From positions 1 to 5,243 of the forward strand of contig JAIXUR010000595.1 in the NCBI GenBank assembly GCA_027483425.1: 5,243 nt of DNA. Direction: 5' to 3'. Origin of the DNA: Cyanobacteriota bacterium. Its GTDB lineage: Bacteria; Cyanobacteriota; Cyanobacteriia; Phormidesmidales; Phormidesmidaceae. Below are positions 1 through 5,243 of this stretch, piece by piece. The translations under genes and the position numbers were made by a program. How positions within the stretch are numbered: position 1 is the first letter of the stretch; each line of letters starts with the position of its first letter. Below the pieces are notes generated by a model. The model was not told where the DNA came from and ran no database searches. It was given only the letters and a program-made list of their open reading frames with translations.

Positions 1-729
1 CAGCCCACCAGCCTGGCGCATGCCGCCCCCCAGTAGCTTGCGGTGACGGCGAGCCTGGTGAATAAACGCCTCACTACCCACCAGCACCGAGCCCACGGGG
101 GCACACAGCCCCTTGCTGAGGCACACGCTGACTGAGTCGACGGCGGTAGTAATGGCGGTGGGGGCTACGCCTAGGGCCGTTACCGCATTAAACAGTCGCG
201 CTCCATCTAGATGCACCCTGAGCTGGTGCTGCTGTGCCAGGGCGCTGATCGCGGCAAAATACTCGGGCGCGATCGCCGCGCCGTTGTTGCCACCGGAGCT
301 GTTCTCGAGCAGAATCAACCGGCTGTGGGGCAGGTGGGGGTTATCGACCCGCAGAGCGGCTTTGATGCGAGCCAAGTCCATCTGTCCTCGGCTATCGGTG
401 GGGAGGGGGCGAGGGGTAATGCCGCCCAGCACCGCAATGCCCCCGGCCTCCCAGCAGAAGGTGTGGGCGTCTTCGCCAAGAATGGCTTCGTCGCCCCGCT
501 GGGCGTGGGTGAGGGCGGCGATCAGGTTGCCCTGGGTGCCGCTGGTGACAAACAGTCCGGCCTCCTTGCCCAGCAGGTTGGCGGCCAGGGCCTCCAGCTC
601 GTTAACCGTGGGGTCTTCGCCGTAGACGTCATCGCCCAGTTCGGCGGTGGCCATGGCCTCAACCATGGCGGGGGTAGGCCAGGTGACGGTGTCGGAGCGA
701 AAGTCGATGGAGGGGTGGATGGTGGCCAT
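1..729 (-). CDS. ltaE: Low-specificity L-threonine aldolase (3' end cut by window edge)
   Basis: This is a fold-type I PLP enzyme, expected to cleave L-threonine or L-allo-threonine to glycine and acetaldehyde in the cytoplasm. The visible 243 codons are about 70% of the usual 340-350 residues; the rest lies beyond position 1. The N-terminus carries the family signature FRSDTVT (10-16) followed by GDDVYGEDPTVN (32-43). A phosphate-binding SGTQGN lies at 63-68, and His89 is the likely residue stacking on the PLP ring. HLDGAR at 173-178 supplies the PLP-contacting Asp175 and Arg178, and SKGLCAPVGS at 205-214 contains the Schiff-base Lys206. The ATG at 729 is the only possible start, because an in-frame TAA lies nine codons upstream with no other start between. 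No clear Shine-Dalgarno precedes it; the leader is pyrimidine-rich (ACTCTCCT). The gene is divergent from pstS, and the Pho-box-like repeats begin only about 13 bp before its start, so they may overlap its promoter or leader. Confidence 0.93.
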   Translation of the reverse strand, partial: MATIHPSIDFRSDTVTWPTPAMVEAMATAELGDDVYGEDPTVNELEALAANLLGKEAGLFVTSGTQGNLIAALTHAQRGDEAILGEDAHTFCWEAGGIAVLGGITPRPLPTDSRGQMDLARIKAALRVDNPHLPHSRLILLENSSGGNNGAAIAPEYFAAISALAQQHQLRVHLDGARLFNAVTALGVAPTAITTAVDSVSVCLSKGLCAPVGSVLVGSEAFIHQARRHRKLLGGGMRQAGGL

Positions 730-742
730 AGGAGAGTACTGT

Positions 743-782
743 ATTAATCCGATTTAATCCGACATTAACCGAAGCTTGAGCT
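743..782 (+). promoter_or_regulatory. Putative Pho box (SphR/PhoB-type tandem repeat) upstream of pstS
   Basis: Four 8-bp units follow each other at helical spacing: ATTAATCC (743-750), TTTAATCC (753-760), ATTAACCG (764-771) and the more degenerate CTTGAGCT (775-782). Unit starts are 10, 11 and 11 bp apart. From established knowledge, the cyanobacterial Pho box bound by SphR is a tandem PyTTAAPyPy(T/A)-type repeat with short spacers, found upstream of sphX/pstS and phosphatase genes. The location 98 bp before a phosphate-binding-protein start fits that role. A convincing -10 box downstream is not visible. Because ltaE starts at 729 on the other strand, the same element could also affect ltaE. 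Confidence 0.62.
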
Positions 783-867
783 AGGGATAAGTACTGCGTG
801 TGACGATGCGACTGATGAGATCGCCGATTCGAGCAACCTTGAACGTTGACACCGGGTTAACCCCTCT

Positions 868-873
868 GAGGAG
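868..873 (+). promoter_or_regulatory. Shine-Dalgarno of pstS
   Basis: GAGGAG lies 6 nt before the ATG at 880 and fixes that start, which also gives a proper lipoprotein signal peptide. Confidence 0.8.
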
Positions 874-879
874 AACGCA

Positions 880-1989
880 ATGTCTATAACGACTCTAAAG
901 TCACCCTCTACATTTAGGCTGTTGTCGGTGGTAGCCGCTGTGGCCCTGACCGGGTTGGCTAGCTGCCGTCCAGCCGGTTCCCCCGATGGTAGTGATTCTG
1001 TCATTACCCAGTCCATCGCCCTCACCGGAGCCGGGGCCTCATTCCCCGCGCCACTGTACCAAAACTGGGCGATTCAGCTGGCTCAGGTCGAGCGAAATTT
1101 GCAGGTGAACTACCAGTCTATCGGCAGCGGGGCGGGCATTGAGCAGTTTACGGCTGGCACCATAGACTTTGGGGCCAGCGACACCGCCATGACCGACGCC
1201 CAGATGGCGGCGGTCACTCGGGGAACCCTGCTGCTGCCGATGACGGCGGGCAGCATTGTCATGGCCTACAACCTGGCGGGGGTAGAGACTGGCCTGAAGC
1301 TGACCCGCGACGCCTACGTGGGCATTCTGAGCGGCAAAATTACAACCTGGAACGATCCGGTGATCGCCGCCGCTAATCCCGGTGTCACCCTGCCGGATCA
1401 GCGCATTACTGTGGTGCATCGCTCCGACGGTAGCGGCACCACGGGCGTGTTGACCAAACACCTGAGCGCCATTAGCCCAGAGTGGGAAAGCTCCATTGGC
1501 CAGGGTAACGCGGTCGAGTGGCCCACCACCGGCAACTTTGTGGGGGCGCGGGGCAATGAGGGTGTAACCGCCCAGATTCAAAACGTGAATGGGGCCTTTG
1601 GCTACGTGGAGTACGGCTTTGCCACCAACAATGGCCTGGCGGTAGCGGCCCTGGAGAATCAATCGGGCAACTTTATTGTTCCCAGTGACGAAAGCGCTAG
1701 GGCTACCCTGGAGGCGGTGGAGCTACCCGATAATCTGCGGGCCTTTATCACCGACCCGGAGGGGCCAGACTCGTACCCCATCGTCACCTACTCCTGGATG
1801 ATGATGTTTAAGGAAAACCCCGATGCACCCAAGGCGATCGCCCTGGAGCGGTGGATTGAGTTTGGCCTCAACGAAGGCCAAGACCAGGCCGAGCCCCTGG
1901 GCTATGTGCGCCTGCCGGATGCTGTACGGCAGCGGGTGGCCGAAGCGGCGGACGGGATCAGCCCCGACTACACGATTACGCTCAAGTAG
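880..1989 (+). CDS. pstS: Phosphate ABC transporter substrate-binding lipoprotein PstS (SphX-like)
   Basis: This 369-residue protein is the high-affinity phosphate receptor that delivers phosphate to a PstCAB permease. Residues 12-29 form a lipoprotein signal peptide ending in LASC with Cys29 as the lipidation site, so it is probably anchored on the periplasmic face of the inner membrane. The phosphate-binding loops of the family are all present: GAGASFPAPLY (50-60), YQSIGSGAGI (78-87), DFGASDTAM (96-104) with the ligand Asp101, and RSDGSGTTG (181-189), which corresponds to the Arg/Ser/Gly/Thr cluster of E. coli PstS. GARGNEGVT (222-230) and GAFGYVEYG (238-246) are further family motifs. The length is normal and no motif is broken. 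The gene stands alone: a divergent ltaE and Pho-box-like repeats lie upstream, and a hairpin and a convergent antiporter gene lie downstream, with no pstC, pstA or pstB in the window. I cannot separate PstS from the SphX subgroup by reading alone. Confidence 0.95.
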   Translation: MSITTLKSPSTFRLLSVVAAVALTGLASCRPAGSPDGSDSVITQSIALTGAGASFPAPLYQNWAIQLAQVERNLQVNYQSIGSGAGIEQFTAGTIDFGASDTAMTDAQMAAVTRGTLLLPMTAGSIVMAYNLAGVETGLKLTRDAYVGILSGKITTWNDPVIAAANPGVTLPDQRITVVHRSDGSGTTGVLTKHLSAISPEWESSIGQGNAVEWPTTGNFVGARGNEGVTAQIQNVNGAFGYVEYGFATNNGLAVAALENQSGNFIVPSDESARATLEAVELPDNLRAFITDPEGPDSYPIVTYSWMMMFKENPDAPKAIALERWIEFGLNEGQDQAEPLGYVRLPDAVRQRVAEAADGISPDYTITLK

Positions 1990-2010
1990 CGATCGCCCCG
2001 GTCGTTCCAG

Positions 2011-2048
2011 CCAGTCGCTCCAGGTCATACCTAACCTGGAGCGACTGG
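2011..2048. terminator. Bidirectional hairpin between convergent genes
   Basis: A perfect 15-bp stem (2011-2025 pairs with 2034-2048) encloses an 8-nt loop. It begins 21 nt after the pstS stop and sits 4 nt from the antiporter stop on the other strand. Neither side has a T-run, so it is not a textbook intrinsic terminator. Its position between convergent genes suggests it ends or stabilises both transcripts, which is inference. Confidence 0.7.
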
Positions 2049-2052
2049 GATG

Positions 2053-3273
2053 CTAGGATCCTGTCTCGACGAGCCCTAGCCGTTTTGCCACCCCGGCCAG
2101 CGACAGGCCCTGCACCAGCACCGACACCAGCACCGTAAAAAACACCACGTTAAAAATTTGCTGGCCACCGCTAATGCCCGCCGTGAGGGGCACCGTAGCC
2201 AGCACAATGGGCACCGCCCCCCGCAGCCCGACCCAGGCTAGGAATCCCTTTTCGGCTAGGGGCATCGACACCGGAGCCAGGCAGAGAAACACGCTCACCG
2301 GGCGGGCAACCACCATGAGAAACAGGGCGATCGCCAGCCCCACCCCGGCAATGCCCAACAGCTGCGATGGAAACACCAGCAACCCCAGCACCAAAAACAT
2401 CACGATCGACATCAGCCAGCCCAGCCCGTCGTGGAAGCTGAGAATCACCTCGCGCTGGGTGATAGGCAGATTGCCCAGCACAATGCCCGCCACGTAGACC
2501 GCCAAAAACCCATTGCCTCCCAGCCGGTCGGTCAGGCCAAAGGTAATCAACAGCAGGGCCAGGGTGGTAATCGGGTAAAGGGCGGGCACATTCAAGCGAA
2601 TGTGGTTCACCACCCACACCATGGCCCGCCCGGCCCCATAGCCCACCAGCCCACCGACCACCAGCTGTAGCACCAGGGACCCCAAAAAGCCCCCCACCGA
2701 AAAATTGTCTGTGGTCAAAACCTGCACCACGTTGGTGGTGAGCAACACCGCCATCGGGTCATTGCTGCCCGACTCAAACTCGAGCAGGGGCTGTAGCTCT
2801 CCCCGCAGGCTGAGGTGACTCGATCGCAGAATCGAAAACACCGCCGCCGCATCGGTGGAGGACACGATGGTGCCCAGCAGCAGCCCCTCGACCCAGCTCA
2901 GGCCGGTGGTGCCCAGGTCAAAGTTGGCAAAGGTGCCCAGCATAAACCAGGCAAAGGTGCCCAGCAGCAGGGCGGTCAGGGCCACCCCCAGGGTAGACAG
3001 GGTGAGGCCAATGCCCAGCACCGGGCGCACCTGCCGCCACTCGGTATCAAGCCCCCCGGCAAACAGAATCATAATCAGCGATCCATCGCCGATGGCGCGG
3101 GTCAGCTCGGGGTTGTCGAAGTACAGACCGCCCGGCCCTTCCGAACCCGCCAGCATGCCCACCACCAGAAACAGCAGCAGGGCCGGCAGGCCAAACTTAG
3201 CCGCTACCTTGCTGGCCAAGACCCCCGCCAGCAGCAGCACTCCCCCCAGGGTGATCGCCAGACTAAAGCTCAT
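2053..3273 (-). CDS. CPA1-superfamily cation/proton antiporter, NhaP2/CvrA-like, short form
   Basis: This 406-residue inner-membrane protein is predicted to exchange K+ or Na+ for protons, in pH, osmotic or ion homeostasis. About 12 hydrophobic segments fill nearly the whole chain. Diagnostic motifs are GMLAGSEGPGG (39-49), SSTDAAAVFSILR (138-150) with the discontinuous-helix Thr140-Asp141, ESGSNDPMAV (167-176) with the transport Asn171-Asp172 pair, and GLRGAVPIVLA (349-359) with conserved Arg351. These resemble E. coli NhaP2/CvrA closely. That protein has about 578 residues with cytosolic TrkA-C-like and CorC/HlyC domains, whereas this one stops just after the last membrane segment (SLAGVAKRLG). 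I start it at the ATG at 3273: it overlaps the upstream TGA as ATGA and follows GAGGAG (3285-3290). An upstream in-frame ATG at 3393 would only add 40 residues that look like the other frame of the lipoprotein gene. The ion specificity cannot be read from sequence. Confidence 0.93.
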   Translation of the reverse strand: MSFSLAITLGGVLLLAGVLASKVAAKFGLPALLLFLVVGMLAGSEGPGGLYFDNPELTRAIGDGSLIMILFAGGLDTEWRQVRPVLGIGLTLSTLGVALTALLLGTFAWFMLGTFANFDLGTTGLSWVEGLLLGTIVSSTDAAAVFSILRSSHLSLRGELQPLLEFESGSNDPMAVLLTTNVVQVLTTDNFSVGGFLGSLVLQLVVGGLVGYGAGRAMVWVVNHIRLNVPALYPITTLALLLITFGLTDRLGGNGFLAVYVAGIVLGNLPITQREVILSFHDGLGWLMSIVMFLVLGLLVFPSQLLGIAGVGLAIALFLMVVARPVSVFLCLAPVSMPLAEKGFLAWVGLRGAVPIVLATVPLTAGISGGQQIFNVVFFTVLVSVLVQGLSLAGVAKRLGLVETGS

Positions 3274-3839
3274 GATGGCGATCGCTCCTCGATCACGCGT
3301 CCAGGGCTGACGAAGGACATGCCCTGCTGAGAGGCGGTGCTGATCATCACCGCTTCGATCACCGGGGCGCTGACCGGAGCGGTGGCTTGCCACCCGACGA
3401 TGAAATTCGCCCCGACCCCACCGGCAACGTTGGTGCGATCGACCACCACCTCAGTGGAGGCCAGGGGGCCGAGCTGAATCGGCTGGTCGAGGTAGACCCT
3501 AATGCGATCGCCCCCCGAGTTGTAGTAATTCAGCGTATCGATCACGATCGGCTGGCTGCGATCGGTGTTGCGCAGACTGAGGGTCACCGTGAGCTGAAAG
3601 GCCCGGTTTTGGTCAGAGTCAAAAATCTCAGAATACACCGGCACGTAGACGGTTTGCCCTTGAACCGGGGCCGCTGGCACCGTGGCTAGCACCGTCACGC
3701 CGGGGCGATCGCCAAACCGCTGCTGGGCAGACAGATCCGGCGTCGGGCTGGTCGCTGGAGCCTGCGTCGCACAGGCCGACAGCAGGCCCAGACTTAGGCT
3801 CAGACCTAGGCCCAGTAGTAGCACTTCCAGTCTTGCCAT
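3270..3839 (-). CDS. DUF3124 family lipoprotein
   Basis: This 189-residue protein is of unknown function. It has a signal peptide with a leucine-rich core and lipobox LSAC, Cys23 being the lipidated residue, so it should be a membrane-anchored protein outside the cytoplasm. A Pro/Thr/Ala-rich linker (24-36) follows. The folded part carries motifs I recognise from DUF3124: VYVPVYSEIF (64-73), LTVTLSLRNTD (83-93), YYNSGGDRIRVYL (105-117), LGPLAS (123-128), GGVGANFIVGW (140-150), IEAVMI (161-166) and QGMSFVSPGRVI (172-183). The alternating hydrophobic pattern suggests a beta-sandwich. The start ATG follows AGGAG (3846-3850) with a 6-nt spacer. Its TGA overlaps the antiporter ATG by 4 nt, a sign of translational coupling. 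That arrangement suggests, but does not prove, that it assists or regulates the antiporter. The family assignment is from remembered motifs, without a search. Confidence 0.88.
   Translation of the reverse strand: MARLEVLLLGLGLSLSLGLLSACATQAPATSPTPDLSAQQRFGDRPGVTVLATVPAAPVQGQTVYVPVYSEIFDSDQNRAFQLTVTLSLRNTDRSQPIVIDTLNYYNSGGDRIRVYLDQPIQLGPLASTEVVVDRTNVAGGVGANFIVGWQATAPVSAPVIEAVMISTASQQGMSFVSPGRVIEERSPS
3780..3815 (-). repeat. Three tandem 12-bp units coding the signal-peptide core
   Basis: On the minus strand the units are CTGGGCCTAGGT, CTGAGCCTAAGT and CTGGGCCTGCTG. They are in frame and encode LGLG, LSLS and LGLL (residues 9-20 of the DUF3124 lipoprotein). Units differ from each other at a few positions, so the array is diverged rather than freshly expanded. 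Confidence 0.75.
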
Positions 3840-3896
3840 CGGACGCTCCTGTTAATTATCTACTTGTGCGGGTTGTGCAGGCGGAAGGGGGAGAAG

Positions 3897-3929
3897 AATT
3901 CAAAGTTCAAAATTCAAAGTTCAAAATTT
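3897..3929. repeat. (A/G)TTCAAA heptamer tandem repeat
   Basis: Four 7-bp units lie head to tail: ATTCAAA (3898-3904), GTTCAAA (3905-3911), ATTCAAA (3912-3918) and GTTCAAA (3919-3925), followed by ATTT. The alternation makes a 14-bp higher-order period. Heptanucleotide tandem repeats of this AT-rich kind are known in many cyanobacterial intergenic regions (STRR-type). It starts 2 bp beyond the BrkB stop and stands out sharply against the GC-rich surroundings. Confidence 0.8.
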
Positions 3930-3931
3930 CC

Positions 3932-4966
3932 TCACCCCATTTCTTCATGACCAAATCGCGCTGCCCGTCGTTTGGAGCCAAACATGTGGGCGTACACAAA
4001 GGAAAACTCGCAGCCCGCAAAGAAAATCTGGCAGGACAGAAAGATCCACAGCATCAGAATCATGACGCTGCCGATGACGCCGTAGGAGACAAAGCGGCTG
4101 CCCAGACTGATAATGCTATTGCTGGTCAGCCATTGCAGCCCCGCCAGCAACAGGGTTGTCAGCAGGGCGCCGGGCCAAATATCGCGCCAGGAGAGCTTGA
4201 TCGAGGGCAAAACTCTAAACAAGGCGGCGATCGCCAGGCCCAGCACAAAAAATGACCAGCCCGCCTGCAAGCCCTCGCTGAGTGAGGCCTGGTCAATATT
4301 CAAGAAAGCAAAGGTCTCTTGAAAGGTATTGACCAGGGTGAGAATGATCTTAATGAAGATTTCAGACAGCAGAGAGGCCAACAGCAGCAGGGCCGTCCCC
4401 AGCACCAGCACAAAGGATGACAGTTTATTGACCACAAAAAAGAGCGCCATTCGGGTTGGCGACCCGGCCTCGCTAACGCGGCTGGGAGACTCCCAAATTT
4501 TGTTCACCGATCGCTTCAGAATGACAAAGATCGTGCTGGCCGCCAGCAGCAGGATGCCGGTGCCCACCAGGCCAGCCCCGACGCTGTTTTCGTTGAGGGC
4601 AATAATGGTGTCTTTGATCAGGGCGTGGACCTCGGAGGGCAAAAAGCGCACAATCACATCTTGAATGGCGTCAAAGGCCTCACTATTGGGCCCCACCAGC
4701 GCCCCAATAATGCTGAGAATGACCAGCAGTAGCGGAAACAGCGAAAACAGTGCGAAGTAGGACAGCTCCGCCGCCATGCCGGGGGCGTTGTCGCGATCCC
4801 ACTTGAGCCAGGTCTGAATCAGCAGCTGGGCGGGTTTGGAGGGGAGGATCTGGGTGCGCAGGTAGGGCAGCAGGCGCGATCGCACGTAGTTCAGCATGGG
4901 TGGTGGGGCAGAGAAACCGATGGTATTATCGCCCACACCTGGGGTAGGTGCGGAAGGAATTGGCAC
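3932..4966 (-). CDS. YihY/BrkB family (UPF0761) inner-membrane protein
   Basis: This 344-residue polytopic membrane protein belongs to the YihY/BrkB family, once misannotated as ribonuclease BN; its biochemical role is not established. About six membrane segments are visible near residues 70-92, 132-152, 175-202, 235-255, 264-283 and 295-320. Family features include the amphipathic N-terminal part and MAAELSYFALFSLFPLLLVI (64-83), the conserved loop LKRSVNKIWE (150-159) after the second segment, and LPSIKLSWRDIWPGALLTT (253-271). SYGVIGSVMILMLWIF (294-309) and the Arg/Lys-rich cytosolic tail (331-337) are also typical. The start is uncertain: the GTG at 4966 follows a GGGGGA sequence by about 5 nt, while the ATG at 4897 (residue 24) begins closer to the usual family N-terminus but has no ribosome site. 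The stop is 92 bp before the DUF3124 gene on the same strand, so co-transcription is possible. The length is at the upper end for the family if the GTG is used. Confidence 0.92.
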   Translation of the reverse strand: MPIPSAPTPGVGDNTIGFSAPPPMLNYVRSRLLPYLRTQILPSKPAQLLIQTWLKWDRDNAPGMAAELSYFALFSLFPLLLVILSIIGALVGPNSEAFDAIQDVIVRFLPSEVHALIKDTIIALNENSVGAGLVGTGILLLAASTIFVILKRSVNKIWESPSRVSEAGSPTRMALFFVVNKLSSFVLVLGTALLLLASLLSEIFIKIILTLVNTFQETFAFLNIDQASLSEGLQAGWSFFVLGLAIAALFRVLPSIKLSWRDIWPGALLTTLLLAGLQWLTSNSIISLGSRFVSYGVIGSVMILMLWIFLSCQIFFAGCEFSFVYAHMFGSKRRAARFGHEEMG

Positions 4967-5243
4967 AATCAGTCCCCCATTCTTGAGTCAGGGGGTGATC
5001 AATGGGTATTAAAACGGCAGAATTCACCGACGGCAGGGGTTTGGGCAGTCGGCCTGTAGTTTTCGTCCGTCCGATGCGGGGTTGGACTGGGCAACTCGGC
5101 ACTTGACTCTTGTTTGCGCGATCGCTCGCCAGCGCCAAGGGGTGATCTGAATGGGGCTGGGGTAGCGATCGCAGTCTGGGCGAATCGGGGTTTTGGCCAA
5201 TCACCCAGGTTTTGAACGGCTACACTCTGGGCGAGAAGGCAGG
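4967..5243. other. Intergenic region upstream of the BrkB gene; no gene seen
   Basis: I find no credible coding sequence, tRNA or known RNA element here. The stretch holds two HIP1 palindromes (5118-5125 and 5165-5172), a weak C5/G5 inverted repeat next to the BrkB ribosome site, and a TGATCA palindrome (4997-5002). A 92-codon open frame on the minus strand (5204-4926) overlaps the BrkB start in another frame and looks random. The right-hand part may be the leader of a gene beyond the window. Confidence 0.6.

Noticed and set aside
113..747. Two long plus-strand open frames opposite the threonine aldolase
   Set aside because: They have no recognisable family motifs and lie antisense to a gene with a complete PLP-enzyme signature; GC-rich codon use keeps the opposite frames open.
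846..851. TTGACA as a -35 box for pstS
   Set aside because: No -10 sequence lies at a proper distance; the nearest TATAAC (885-890) is inside the coding region and too far away.
1039..1662. 207-codon minus-strand open frame inside pstS
   Set aside because: It is antisense to conserved phosphate-binding motifs, and its composition looks like a reverse-frame shadow.
2171..2617. 148-codon minus-strand frame inside the antiporter gene
   Set aside because: It overlaps the antiporter on the same strand in another frame, with no membrane pattern or known motif.
2815..3330. Gln/Arg-rich plus-strand open frames
   Set aside because: They are opposite the antiporter N-terminal half; the Gln-rich runs come from reversed Leu codons.
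3855..3860. GATAAT on the minus strand as a -10 box for the DUF3124 gene
   Set aside because: It lacks a -35 partner, and transcription would start inside the AGGAG ribosome site, leaving no usable leader.
3897..3929. Heptamer array as a CRISPR
   Set aside because: The units are 7 bp and contiguous, with no spacers.
4926..5204. 92-codon minus-strand frame upstream of BrkB
   Set aside because: No motif, hydrophobic pattern or ribosome site is seen, and it overlaps the BrkB start in another frame.

Overview
The window looks like a piece of a GC-rich cyanobacterial chromosome. The strongest evidence is the palindrome GCGATCGC (HIP1), which I count 11 times in 5.2 kb, both inside and between genes. 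All five recognisable proteins are also of types common in cyanobacteria. The high GC content together with HIP1 fits a filamentous Leptolyngbya/Nodosilinea-type organism, but that finer placement is inference. No mobile element, rRNA, tRNA or CRISPR array is visible.

Layout. Positions 1-729 (minus) hold the N-terminal 243 codons of a low-specificity L-threonine aldolase, whose 3' end lies outside the window. Positions 730-879 are a divergent intergenic region with a tandem 8-bp repeat that matches the cyanobacterial Pho box (SphR/PhoB-type site). Positions 880-1989 (plus) encode a phosphate-binding lipoprotein, PstS/SphX, standing alone. A 15-bp-stem hairpin (2011-2048) separates it from a convergent minus-strand group. 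Read 5' to 3' on the minus strand, that group is a YihY/BrkB-family membrane protein (4966-3932), a DUF3124 lipoprotein (3839-3270), and an NhaP2/CvrA-like cation/proton antiporter of the CPA1 superfamily (3273-2053). Positions 4967-5243 contain no credible gene.

How the parts may work together. PstS captures phosphate on the outer face of the inner membrane or in the periplasm. The repeat upstream suggests induction under phosphate starvation; no pstCAB permease genes are present here, so it must work with a transporter encoded elsewhere. In the minus-strand group, the lipoprotein stop and the antiporter start overlap as ATGA, which suggests translational coupling and possibly a shared envelope or ion-homeostasis role. 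BrkB is 92 bp upstream with a heptamer repeat in the gap, so its membership of the same transcript is plausible but unproven.

The most interesting points are the Pho-box array, the coupled DUF3124 lipoprotein and short-form antiporter, an in-frame 12-bp triple repeat that builds the lipoprotein's signal peptide, and the (A/G)TTCAAA heptamer array. I see no clear sign of an entirely new defence or mobile system.
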